Shown piece after piece: positions 46,557-58,578 of a DNA stretch of 64,000 bases (positions within the stretch are counted from its first letter, which is position 1; the number at the start of each line of letters is the position of its first letter). The stretch is taken from contig SAUG01000115.1 in NCBI GenBank assembly GCA_011316305.1, forward strand, positions 124,001-188,000, written 5' to 3'. The translations under genes were made by a program, and so were the position numbers. The notes below the pieces were generated by a model. That model saw only the letters and a program-made list of their open reading frames with translations, made no database searches and was not told the origin of the DNA. The DNA is from Rusavskia elegans (Eukaryota; Ascomycota; Lecanoromycetes; Teloschistales; Teloschistaceae).

Positions 46557-48225
46557 AACCCCGGTTTCACATCTTTTGAAAAGTTCGATATGCCCACCCA
46601 AACAATCCCGCATTAGAAACAGAGCAGGAAATATACCGACCACAAAGTCACGTGCTTCAACAACGTCCTCCGATGTGCCTGCTCTCTGCATCGCTGGTAG
46701 GGTCACACCCTGTACCTAGAACACCAGCGACGCGGAAGCCTTCGACGCATCTCCCGGGCTGCTGTGCCTCAGCCAATTGGCTTTATCGTGAAGGACGCGT
46801 ATCGACTTATCGGGGGTTATAGAAGTACATTTGCTGTTGTTCAACCCACTTCCATCAACAATCAACACACACGGCGACAGAAGAAATTCTCGACATGCAG
46901 ATCAACCTAAGAACTCGGAAACCTTTGACCTGTTGCAGTTTTACAAGGAGCACACTTCAACCTCGGGCCTTTCCTCAATCGTGCCGGCGAAGGCGACTCT
47001 GTCCGGCAGGGCTGATCGGCCTGGTTTTGGATCCGCAACATGAGTGCCAAGGCAGAAGAGCCAATAGCGAAGACAAAACGATGTAGCGGCTGAATGCAAG
47101 ATCTCCAATCAGAGTGTGAATGGTCTGTTTATGGAATGTGGTCGAAGTCGGGTAGGAAACAGGTCGGGTTATAATAATTTTCCGAGCTTTTATGTAGATA
47201 CATGAGCAGATGTACATACGGTGTTTGTGTCCTGCCAGACCGTGGGAGATATTGCCTTTCAGATCAGAAGTCACTATCGTACATGTTCCCTCTGCCAATG
47301 TTAGCTGTTGTTTAATCGCACATCTTCTCATTGGTAAAGCTACCGAATCCCGAATGCAGATATTGATAAGGAAATTAGCGACGTTCGAAACAGAAAAGAC
47401 TCCACATTAGAAATCCAAACACCAACCTCACCATATCTACCCGCAACCTCGATTTCATTCGCTATAGACGTGTGTGGGAGAGTAGATGTAAAGCCCGTAA
47501 AAGTCTCTGGTAGTATTACTGAAACTCCGATATAATGAACACGTCTTTCCTAGCGATATCTTCAATCAATAGCTCGAAGGGAGAACTATTCTCGTACCAT
47601 GATTCTACCACGTTGTTACTCCAAGGAGGGAGGCTCCTCGGTCTACGCCTATATCCATCTGAGTCCTTCGGATTCTCGAATTTGGATCGACAGTCTTATG
47701 GGCTATCGGATAGATAAATATACGGCGGGGGAGAAGAGTTTAAATGCAGAAAGTTGGATTAACATATATAGCAGTCTGCTGCTCCCGAATGTATCGGTAT
47801 GCTTTTTCTGGATCTGACATCTGACATCTGATGCTTCGAAGTCTTCTTCGTCCTGTATATCAGGGCGAGAGGTCCCGTTGCCATTGCAAGAACATTCTTC
47901 TACAGTACTGCATCGTCAAGACGAATAAATAGAGAAGTCATCGAGCACCATAGTTATGATTCTCTCTATCCGTCGATCTTTTATTCATTATCAGACCTTC
48001 GTTCTATATTACATCCCATTTGCCCCATCTATTCCGCGGCTTACCCCTGAATTCTAGAAGACAAACAAGAAATAAAAGTCTCTCACTGAGGATTAGATTC
48101 CACCCCTCTTCCTTCATGTGAAGGGCCAGCGTCTCGCTGTCCAAACCTTTCCAGTAATTCCAAGGGTGGTCCTCGAACCTTGTAATACATTCAAGATAAT
48201 TACCCCTTCCGCCTCCAAATTGGAA
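46557..48225. other. Gap without a supported gene
   Basis: About 1.7 kb, slightly AT-rich towards 47-48 kb. Only short unsupported frames. Confidence 0.5.
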
Positions 48226-51200
48226 TTATTTTTTTCCACCGTCACCATCACCAAGACCCAGGTCCCCATGTTTCCCGAACTCGTCTTCCTTTGGGGGCTT
48301 GTCCTGGGGCTTGTCCTTGGGCTTGTCCTTGGGCTTGTCCTTGGGCTTGTCCTTGGGCTTGTCCTTGGGCTTGTCCTTGGGCTTTGGGTTATTAGGATCA
48401 GGATACCGAGGATCAGGGGCAGCCACGACGAAGAAGACATTCCCAAGTATACACCTCCCACCCCACAGATCTTCCGCGTCTTTGTCTTTGGTTGTATTGC
48501 CTATTCGTCGAGAAGAAGAGAAGAACCCAACGGTCAGCAAAACAAGGCTCTAATTGTCCATTTAAAGAGGCGGCAGCAGCAGCGGCAGCAACTTACAATG
48601 ATCAACCGCGGCCTCCAACCCCTTGATACAGAATGCCTTGTCGAATCCCTTGACGTTCTTCCCTTCAACAGACCCGACTCGGAATCTCACAATTGGTTTG
48701 TTGGTTGGATCGTCGGCGAACCGTGTGAAGTCTATGATGGATGTACTGGATGTATCGGTGCCTTCGCAGAACTCGCGGATCCAGTTGTCCACCGCTGAGC
48801 GTTTGAAGGGTTGGTTAACTAAGGGTGGGCATTGGCAATCCTTGGGGTCTGCGTTGGTCGTGGTAGCGGAGACGTCGAAGGTGACATCGTCGATTTTGAC
48901 AGAGCCGCCATAGTGGAAGATGGTGCCTTTGTCGCCTGTTCGTTGGAATTAGCAAGGGGAGAGATGGGTGGATGTGAAGGGGAGCGTGGGAGGGCGGTGG
49001 TGGTGGACAGGTTTGGACTTACAGCTATCGACGGCGGTGGTAAAGCCGTTGATACATGCAAGCGAATTCCACGGGTCTTTCTTCCCCTTGCCGGAGGATC
49101 GCAATTGCAGGGTTATTTCACCGTTTCCCACGATCGAGAAGGCTTCCACCTTTCGATCTGTCTGGTGGCTTTCGCATGTTTTGTTGATAAATGCATACAT
49201 GTCGGCTGGCGCGAAAGTCGCGAATTTATTATGAGTTGCAGCATGGCAAACGATATCCTTGGATGGGGGGGAGAATTGGGGCGGAGGTTTCCATGGAGCT
49301 GGTGGCGGTCCTTTGGTTGGAGGTGCGGGTGCTGGAGAAGGTTCGGGCGCTTTGGAAGTGGACTTGGGCGGTACGAAGACTTTGCTGGCGTAAACAAAGT
49401 AGTGAACGTCTCCAACTTGGAGGTCGCCACCGAATTTCTTGTCGGGTTGCTCGTCATCGCCTAAGGGGTACATGTTAGTCTTGAACACAGGTCTTCTTGG
49501 AAAATCGACGATGAGCGGAATATCGGGAAGCCGAAATACACGTACAATTATTCAAGGCGAGGTAGAAACCAGTCATGCAGTCTTCCTTTTTGAACTCTAC
49601 GGGTTTGGAGACATTAACCGCTATCAACCAGAGGTCGACGTCCTTGTCACTTTTGGCGTGTCTCTGTTGGTTGCTCGGAAATGACTTGAGGGTAGTACAA
49701 GAGTCGTTGATGAACAAAGCCATATCCGATTCATGGAAGCTTATGGTTGCGCCTTTGAACTTAGGGTCAGAGTAGCAGGTTTCGTTGGTGATTGGGAGCG
49801 ATGTATCTGGTTGGTATATTGGCTGATAGCCCCCAGGCAGTTTGCAAGTAAACTAAGTTCCCCGGACCGAACATCAGTATATCAGCTGCATTAGGTGCGA
49901 CTCCCTCGCGCCGAAGTAAGGGTAACCCATGTCACTGAGAGGGTTTACCTGGTTGGAGTACTTAGGATCTGTAAGATGACCATTTTCGAATATCAACGTC
50001 TCGCGAGCCTCCCCTTGGCGCTTGAAGACGCCCTCGATGAGGTTCGAGATACTTGCCGGGTTGACAGTCCATCTTCGTCCCAGCGGTCCTCCTGGCGGTC
50101 GTACCGGCTGTTGCGGTCTCGATGGATCCAAGTGGTCCCCCTCATTCTCTGGTGGATATACGTTGGAACCAGGTCCGCACATCTGAAGATTGTCATAGGC
50201 GTTATTGGAAGCTACGTCATGGCCGTCCGGAGAACGGGGCGGCTGCCGCCTACTAGATTTGATAAAGCCCTTGACCAAATAGGCAGCGACACCTACCGGC
50301 CATGTATGGCCAGGAAGTGTCAGGAAGTAAGCTGCAAGTCCAGCGATCTGCGGGACGGTAAGGGCACTACCTGTGGCCGTTGCATATCGTCCGTGGGGAG
50401 CTGATGTATCGATTATGTCAACTGTTTCTCCAAGCGCGTAGACTGTGTATTCCCCAATGAGATTCGGATCGTTGGCGCTGCCGGCTCCAACAAGACGATT
50501 TCTAACATAATTAGCACGTCCCGTAGCTCCCCCCTTACTCCCGCCTATGCTGACCGACCCAACGACAATTATGGGATTTCCCGCATTGGCAAAGCGTTGG
50601 GGACTCCAGAAGCCCAGGGATTTTCGGTATTGATCCGGTCGTCGTCCGAAAGGAATTTCTCCTCCTCCAAAAACAGTAACGATGTCCGCATTCCAGCAAT
50701 CTACAAGTAGCGGAAGAAAGAAATCTCCTTGGTCTGGCTGTTGGATATCCCACGCGCCATAGTCAACGTGATGATTGTTCCCCAAGGTTTCGAGGTACTC
50801 CCATGCTGTAAAGGGCCAGGGTCAGTCTAAGGGACTGGAGTATGACGGGGCTGGGTTCTTACCGCCGCTGTAACTCGTGACTGCGTTGCCCATCAGATTT
50901 TTGGAATACACGTCCGATATAATCCATCTCCAATACTCGTACGCTTGAGCGAGAGTTTCTAACCCATTCTGATCTGTGGTCTTGACTCCGATAAGAGTAG
51001 CTTTGTTGGCAGCACCAAGCGTGTTACCAATCGCCAAAGCAGCAAATACATCGCCTTCCTCGTTGTCGGGCGGTTGTGCGGGAGCTGATGGATCGAAGGC
51101 AGGCGCATGAACTTCATATTGTCCATTGGGTCCGTTCTCAACACCCTCCCGAACGAACTCCTGTCACAATCGTTAAATGTGCCACAACAATCCTGCGCAA

Positions 51201-54200
51201 GATGCCACACTAAAACTACTTGAACTCACCTCATGTGACAAAGTAAAGCCTTTCCCCAGAACGTAGATAGTAGCGCCCCTACCCGAGGTTCTCTCATGTA
51301 AGTAATAATTACGCGGAGACCATCGTACCTGCGGATGCGAAAGCTGCCTAATGAGTCTGTCAGGCCTGAAGGACAACATCTGCAGCTGGAAGGCCCTAGG
51401 AGCTCTCCTCTCCAAGTACCAAGGTCCTTCTGGAGTTTGACGCTTTGGTATCGTTCCGTTCGATCTCTGATCAGAGCGCGATAGCATGCGCCCCTTTGCG
51501 GTAGGTTTCGATTCTTTTGTTATGGGCTCACTGACTACTCTCATCCTATTGGGGCCAATCACCGCAACGATACGATCTTTATTCACAGCTTCGGCTTCTT
51601 GTCTCGTCATCCTCCCAAGGTATGTCTGATACTGCCTGGGCCAGTCGTAAAGTCGCTGAGGTCCAACCCCCTTGTCGGGTAAGTTCCGGATGAAGTCGTG
51701 GAAAGCTTTCACTGTCGTATTTGGCACAGTGACCAGGAAGTAGTCGTCCCTACCCTTTTTTGCCCCTACAGCATTCCAAGGTAGGGCACCGATCGAACCC
51801 CCATTCGACTGGGAGAGCAACGCTAAAACCGTGCCGCCCGCCACGTATGCAGGAGAGTGTTTCTTCAAAAGTTGGAGCGCTTGTGGTGGGTTAGTGATGA
51901 TGCGACCAAGGTCGCCCAAGGTTCCCCTGAGTAGGTCGAAGAGGTTGCGATTCGCGTTCTGAACTGATACGACGCGACTGATGTCAGCAGGGGGAAACGT
52001 ATCCAGTTCGATGGCATCAAGACCGACGCCGAGCCCGCCAACATCTGCGCGCTATCAGTATCGAGTTGTTCATGCGATGTACAGGTGTACTGACCTTCAG
52101 TAGCCGATATAAGCTGGCTGACGGCATCGTACAGCTTCGGGAAACTGATAGGACACGAAAACTCATCTCGTCGGCAAAGATTGGACAGGCTGTTAACGGC
52201 ATCTACTGCACCGCGCACAGCACCTTCTGCTTGCTTGGCAAGGTCTAGAAGACCTGATAGCAAGCCTCCGCCGCCGCCTCCGCCTCCGCCTCCCCCTCCC
52301 CCTCCCCCTCCTCCTCCTCCTCCTCCTCCTCCTCCACCTCCTCCTCCTCCCCCTGCCCCTCCTCCTCCGCCGCCGCCTCCGCCTCCTCCTCCTCCCCCAC
52401 CCCCTCCTGCTGCTGCTCCTGCTGTCCCGCCGCCGCCGCCAGGTAATAGCAGAGCAGCGTCCCATGGGATGGATGGGCTGGGAACAGTGAGTGTCCCTGG
52501 GATAACCGTGCCTTTCCAACTGTCACCTAGTACAGGGCTTGGCAGCGTCAATATCCCGGGCAAGACGATATCGTTAACACCCTTCGGAAGTTTCCAATCG
52601 ACCAGCGGTTTGATATTTGGTGAGACCTGTTTAGTGACGGAGCCTTGTTCGCCCATGAGTAGGTCCGCCTTCTTAAGATCGTCTTTATTCACCTTTGCTG
52701 GATCTTTGATTGAGTCCGTCAAGTGGGTTATCGTATCTTTAGTCCCAGTGAGGATCGAGGGCAGTGAGGTCTTGAACTTCTCAATGACCTGTTTGACATC
52801 ACCTGGGAGAGAATTGATATCGAGCATTGTGGCTTCCTTGCCGAGGATTTGTATGGAAGCGTACGCGGCTGCCAGGATTCCAAGAGCCTCCATGACGTCG
52901 TCGGACTTGGGTGAACTCGATTTGGCGAGGTTCGTCGTGGCTTTCTGGCCTTCCGAAAGGCCTTTTTGAACTGCTACCCCTAAAGGTACTAGCCCTGACA
53001 CAGCAACTGCGCCGACAACAATCATTGAATCGGGAGCTATTGTGGGGCTCGGTATTGTCGCGATACCAGGAATAACGAGGGCTGCTGCCGGCGTTTGACC
53101 GGCCACTACTGATGTAACGGAACTGCTTGAAGAAGTGGGTTTAGATGACTGAGTGGATGCAGCTTGAGTCTTAGACCCAGAAGATTGAGAAAGGCTTTGT
53201 GACCTAGGTTTGGTGGAAGTACGCCCAGGTGTACTGGCAGGTATACGCCCAGGTGTACTGGCAGGTGTACTGGCAGGTGTACTGGCAGGTATACGCCCAG
53301 GTGTACTGGCAGGTGTACTGGCAGGTGTACTGGCAGGTATACTGGCAGGTGTACTGGCAGGTGTACTGGCAGGTGTACTGGCAGGTGTACTGGCAGGTGC
53401 TGTAGATTTACCGGGAGCAGGTACGATGGGTATTACGGGCACAGTTGGTTGTCCAGATTTAGTAGACGAAGTGGCCGATGTACCGCCGTCCGGCTTGCTG
53501 CCACTAAAAGAATGTGTTCAGTGAAAGGAACCATCTAAGCAGCTAACCAAAGCACCGTAACTTACCTGCCTTCCCCCGAGTCCATATCGAGACTCCAGAG
53601 CGTCGTCCCACCAAAGCAATTCTCGGCAGCCCAGTCGGTTTTCATACCAAGAGTCTCATCATCATCATAGCCTATCCACTGGTCATCCCATGAGACTTCT
53701 TTAGACATTGAGTTTGGGACAAGCTGTGCTTTCAGGTGTTTATCCTGGATGAGATCATTGATCTCGACGTTCGCTAAAAGGCCGGCTTCACCCGTGCATG
53801 GACCTGGCTTGCTTGGGCCAGTAACCTTACAGTCGGAGTGTGAACATTTTGGATCCGATAGAGTATACCCGCGACCAGCTTTTGACAATCCCAGGTTGAC
53901 TTTCTTGGAATCCACTCGGGCTGTCCACAAGGCCGCAGCAGCCTTCTCGATCTTGCGGACGTCAGTATGCGAACTTACCGTTGTATCAGCATTTGGTGGT
54001 GCACGCAAGTCGTAAGAGAGGTAATTGAAGAAGTCGACAAACGGCTCCATACCCTTGGGGTCAAAGCCAGAAAGATACGAGTCCGGTGGTAGTGTGACAC
54101 TGATACCGTAGTTCTTGGCCCATGCAGCTCGCATCTCTCGGACAAGAGCGACATAATTAGCGGCATCATTAATGGACCCACCGCGATCAACTGCTGATGG

Positions 54201-55073
54201 ATACTCCCAGTCGAGATCGACACCCTGGAAGCCGTTCTTTTTCATGAAATTACCAAGAGATGTGATGAACCCTTTGCGCGCATCGACCCGAGATGTCATC
54301 AGCTTCCACGTCTCACGGGTTGCACTCCCCGCGGCGCCAAACTGGAAGCCACCAATAGCGATCCAAGTTTGCATGGATGAGCTTTTACGGGCAGTAAACT
54401 GACCGTATAAACCCACATCGTCAGGGTGAGCTGGAACGATATCGAAAGTCTTCGGATCGATGCTCGCAAACGCGAGGTATAGATGACTTAGCCCGGCAGT
54501 AATGATCTGCGAGGGCGAAATGCGGTGACATCGGCGCTTCCGTAGATTATCTCTAAGTAAGGTTAGCGATGAGGATCAATCGATAGCTCGTAGCATTGTT
54601 GCGGCGATGCGTGGGCGGAGAAGCACTTACACTTGGTAATACCCTATTTTCCTGGGCAGTGGAGATTTGGGGCATTTCGCCCTCGGCACAATATGTTCTC
54701 GATGAGATCTATGCGAAAAATGATGAGTACCAGGAGAATGTCTAGTGCCAAGCGAAAGATGACGTTGAGTGCTGACGGATGATGCAGCAGGATCAGTGGG
54801 TAGGCTGGATCGCATAGAATAATCATCGATAATACTCGAGGGTGTAGAGGGTACATGTGCAGTGTTTTGACCTGCAGGATGGCCTTCAGCTGTGGATATC
54901 GAGACAAGAGGATGGATAGAATTATCACCAGTGCTGCCATTTGTAATGACAGTACTTGACTGGATCGAAGAGCCATTGCTACCATGATTTATGATGGAAT
55001 TTTCCGATTGAGATTTAAATACAAGCAGTGCCAGCCAAAGGAATGTAAGACGAAGACACATGGCGAACGCCAT
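48226..55073 (-). CDS. Giant secreted GH18 chitinase fused to a degenerate subtilase and Cys-rich repeats
   Basis: Ten exons (54631-55073, 53566-54552, 52095-53503, 51230-52044, 50863-51160, 49949-50805, 49546-49852, 49023-49460, 48597-48935, 48226-48500) join without any frame conflict into 2,055 residues. The start MAFAMCLRLTFLWLALLVF is a signal peptide. GH18 (about 144-475) has WIAIGGFQFG and GFQGVDLDWEYP, whose glutamate near 264 is the general acid, and ends TTLWSLDMDSGEGSGS as in killer-toxin-like subgroup C chitinases. Then come an STPA linker (about 500-560), a hydrophobic region with polyglycine (about 830-890), a subtilisin fold (about 1195-1510) whose catalytic D, H and S are replaced, three cysteine-rich repeats (about 1610-2000) and a DKPK tail. 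No LysM or chitin-binding cysteine module is seen. It should act outside the cell on chitin; the role of the rest is unknown. Two fused predictions is the alternative, but no stop or start separates the parts. Confidence 0.85.
48297..48386. repeat. 12-bp coding minisatellite (DKPK)
   Basis: About seven tandem copies of the 12-bp unit cttgtccttggg, read on the minus strand as DKPK, near the C-terminus of the giant chitinase gene. Confidence 0.95.
52258..52443. repeat. Polyglycine codon tract
   Basis: Nearly pure cct/ccg/ccc triplets on the plus strand, read as glycine on the minus strand in the giant chitinase gene, interrupted by a few alanines. Plus- and minus-strand frames here other than the glycine frame are artefacts of the low complexity. 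Confidence 0.95.
53218..53399. repeat. 12-bp coding minisatellite (STPA)
   Basis: About fifteen tandem copies of ggtgtactggca with the variant ggtatacgccca, read on the minus strand as STPA and GRIPAS, forming the linker after the GH18 domain. Copy number is likely to vary between strains. Confidence 0.95.
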
Positions 55074-56480
55074 GTTCAGGCAAAGAGGAGCTAAGAGAGA
55101 AACGCGATCTACCTTGAGTGTACGCAATGGAAGTATTGGTAGTTCTGTTTAAATTGTAATACTGAAGCATACGGTTCCGAGGGGAAAATGGCTGTCAAAG
55201 ATGATTTGGGTTGAACAGACAGAAAGCTGATTCTGTATGATAACAAGAGGCTATGCTACAGGACATACTGGAGTGAATGGGCAGTTGAATATGATAGTTC
55301 GTACATGATGAATGCTGCTTCGATTCAGTCATGGAATGAATCCCGATTATAACCGCATTAAGAAGGACTGCAACAGAAGTCAAGGTATACGTGAAGAAGT
55401 GATGTGGTCTGTTAGACTCATTCCAGCTAAGCCAAAATAGGGCTTTATCATTGGGACTGAATGGACTTTAGTAGATGAAGGTATGAGGCGCATTCTTTTC
55501 AAGAGACAGTGAAGCCGAGATCAAGCATATGGAAATGATGTCACTTGCGGATCAAGTCAGGTCAAGACTATGATCAAGAGGTACCTTCCGACACCAGTCT
55601 TGAAGGCGATGAATGTCCCTTACATGCTCCACAGTGAATACGTGAACAAGATGACTGCCACGGAAGTCTTCTTGGTATTCCAATTGTGCATGTCATTGGT
55701 TCGACACACCACCTGTTCGACATGTGACCGTGGTGTCGATCATAGCCCAATGGCTAGCCACCATTGTCGACGAAGTCACTGTGGGGTCAAACAGAGAATC
55801 CGTGTTCCGGTAGCCGTCAGCTGAATAGATGACGAGCACCGCTGAGTAACTCTAGAAAACAGCAATAGTTCTTTATCTGCATGATCTCTGACAAGTACGG
55901 AAGGCGTGGTAGTGATGGATATGAACAGGTGCTTCTAGAAAGCCAACCAAAGAAATCTTGAGTCTCGCTCACTATTTGGCACTGTAGAATGCTTCTGGCC
56001 CATTGGATAGTAAGGGTCGTGGAGCGAATTGGTATGGAGGTAGATGGTAAAAAGATACGTACCTTCACCATAAGAGAATTAAAGAAGATACTAACCACTT
56101 TGATAATTGTTGATAAAGCCCTGATGTAATCAATTGATCGATGAAGAACAGGGAAAACCCGCGAGGAAGTCCAATTAAGGCCGGGACTAAAACTTGATCA
56201 ATTGGGTTAGAACGTTTGTGATGCACGTCATCGGTCGACCCTCATCACGATACAGTACCTATGTCGTTTGAAGCTCGTCGGGTAGGTCAGTCATCTGCGA
56301 CCCTGTCAAGGATACAGACTGCCGTGCGTACAACGAGAGATCGGTTCTCACCTTCCGTACTGTTGTAAATGCCATGACATCATGTCTTCAGATGACAAAT
56401 CAATCATGACATGATGCCATTCCACTACTGGTCGTCCATCATAGCTGGATCCTCAACGAACCTCCGTCCGTAAACTCTGC
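55074..56480. other. Gap upstream of the giant chitinase gene
   Basis: No gene is supported. A 93-codon minus-strand frame near 55817-56098 has no motif. This interval must contain both the chitinase and the glutathione transferase promoters. Confidence 0.5.
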
Positions 56481-56525
56481 ATGTTGCGTCGTGTTAGCCA
56501 ATTGGGAAACCACATCAACCCAACA

Positions 56526-57349
56526 ATGGCTGTTGTCTCGTCTTCGAAGAACCCAGACATAACGCTCTACACAGGTCAGACGCCAAATGGCATCAAGATC
56601 TCCATCACGTTGGAAGAACTGGGGTAAGTCACCACTTGCAGTGCCCCGCGACCTGCCAATAATCCCGGTCGAACAGGATCCCGTACAAGACCCATGCGAT
56701 CGACATCACCAAAGACACGCAGAAAGAACCGTGGTTCCTCGAGATCAATCCCAATGGAAAAATCCCGGCTCTGACAGACACATTCACTGACGGACAAACA
56801 CTTCGTCTTTTCGAGTCCGGTAGCATCATGCAGTATCTGGTTGAGCAGTACGACACGGAGCACAAGATCTCCTATCCAAAAGGCTCGCGGGAAAGCTACG
56901 AAGTCAACAACTGGCTCTTCTTCCTGAATGCTGGGGTCGGACCTATGCAAGGACAAGCAAACCACTTCTTCCGATACGCACCCGAGAAGATTCCGTACGG
57001 CATCAGCCGGTACCAAAACGAGACCAGGAGGCTTTATAGGGTCCTGGACAAACACCTCAAAGACGCCGGCACCGAGTACCTCGTGGGTAACAAGTGCACC
57101 ATGGCCGATATCGCTCATTGGGGTTGGATCACGGCGGCGGGATGGGCCGGGGTGGATATTGATGAGTTCCCCATCCTGAAGGCATGGGATGAGCGTATGC
57201 TAGGGAGGCCGGGCGTGGAGAAGGGAAGACATGTGCCGACTCCACATCGGATGAAGGAAATCCTCAAGGACAAGGAAGCGATGGACCGGGCTGCCAAGCA
57301 AGCTTCGGAATGGATTGTCAGGGGGCAGAAGGAGGATGCACAAAAATGA
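56526..57349 (+). CDS. Glutathione S-transferase, Ure2-like
   Basis: Two exons (56526-56623 and 56677-57349) join in phase 2 (GTAAGT...ACAG) to give 256 residues. The thioredoxin-fold half reads ITLYTGQTPNGIKISITLEE then LGIPYKTHAIDITKDTQKEP, NPNGKIPALTD and LFESGSIMQYL, the E-S pair that binds glutathione. The helical half has YLVGNKCTMADIAHWGW. The family conjugates or reduces glutathione-linked substrates in the cytosol. An in-frame ATG at 56481 would add 15 residues (MLRRVSQLGNHINPT) that could be a mitochondrial presequence. The chosen start gives the usual family N-terminus. Confidence 0.92.
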
Positions 57350-58578
57350 AGCGAGAAAAACAGGGCATCATGCCATATGGACGATGACCGTCTTTCAATA
57401 CAAACTCTCCATTTGCCTTGACTTAACTGCGAAGTCATCAGATAGAGCGGGGTCCAAAACTGGCACGGGAGGCCCATGTCCAGTCTCGGGGGGAAATGAC
57501 TTCATACCAGGTCTTCGATACGACGGCTGTATCATCGCCTAGCAATCCTGCTAATAAGGACTGTCCTGTTAGTTCTTGTACCAGCTTGGACAAGCTCATT
57601 TGAGAAGTCGTCTCCCGGTTCTCGGCAACATAGGGCAGAAAAATGTCTCCGAGAAGTCTCCAGTGAACCCATGCTCGCGGTGAGCAGAAGAATCGTCGTC
57701 ACATGCATTGATAGGGCACTTGATTTGGCTGGCAGTCGAGGGATGGAATGCCCACTCGGCCAAGTCGAAGGGATCCGCGAGTGTCCGAACGATTTCGCTC
57801 ACCGCGAGCCATCTCGCTTTGGTACACTTAGAGAACAACGTTGGCAAGGATGGAGGCCTGGAGTACTCGTACGTCTTATCCAGGACTGCGGCTAATGCGT
57901 CGTAATGAACCAGGTGGCTTCCATTGGGCCTTGGAGACAGCCCTGCACTGTTCAGCGTAAACGAGGACGAATACGGCGGACGAACGTTAGCTTAGGTTTG
58001 TCTACTAGTACTAACGTAGACTGGTAATACTTCAAGTACCTTAATTAGCTCGTCATTGGAGTCATCTGTTAAACTCTAATGAATGGCAATCTTCATGACG
58101 GGGCGCAGTGAGCATTTGTCATCTCGACAATCGTTCGCGATTGGCTTCTTCGTATGAATCATCCCGCAAGCTCGCGACGTGGTGAATGCTGTACGGCTCG
58201 GTCCGGACTTAATTCGCGCGTATTGCTTCTCAAGTCCCCCTATGGCCTTCGCAACGGTCGGGTTGTGGGTTAACCCATTGACTTTCATCACTCTTATCTT
58301 GATCCCTGGCGTATTCGAGTGACGCTGTCGCATCCCAGGAACAGGCTAAGTCCCAAAGCTGACCGCTGCACCACTCTTCGTGGGTATTTCCCAATATGGG
58401 CAAGGATGCGGGTACAAATGTCGTTGCCTTGGGTCATACATAGCTGACCGCCCTGAGATATAATCCTGGGATCCACTTTCCTTCCCCAGCTCTACATTGA
58501 TATTGTTGTTCTCATATACATCTTCGTCTCCATTCTCCTATCAGTCATTGCCAAACACCAATCTCATTACTCTTCATC
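57350..58578. other. Gap without a supported gene
   Basis: Short frames only. About 57960-58060 is a little AT-rich and may be an old repeat remnant. Confidence 0.45.

Noticed and set aside
50000..51300. Active secreted subtilisin-like protease
   Set aside because: The positions of the catalytic Asp, His and Ser carry Gly, Glu and Ala, so peptidase activity is not expected.
52181..52969. 262-codon plus-strand proline-rich frame
   Set aside because: It is the antisense reading of the polyglycine tract and flanking exon of the giant chitinase gene.
48226..55073. Reading the chitinase and subtilase as two separate genes
   Set aside because: No stop, plausible start with signal peptide, or promoter-sized gap separates them, and all ten exon phases fit a single frame.
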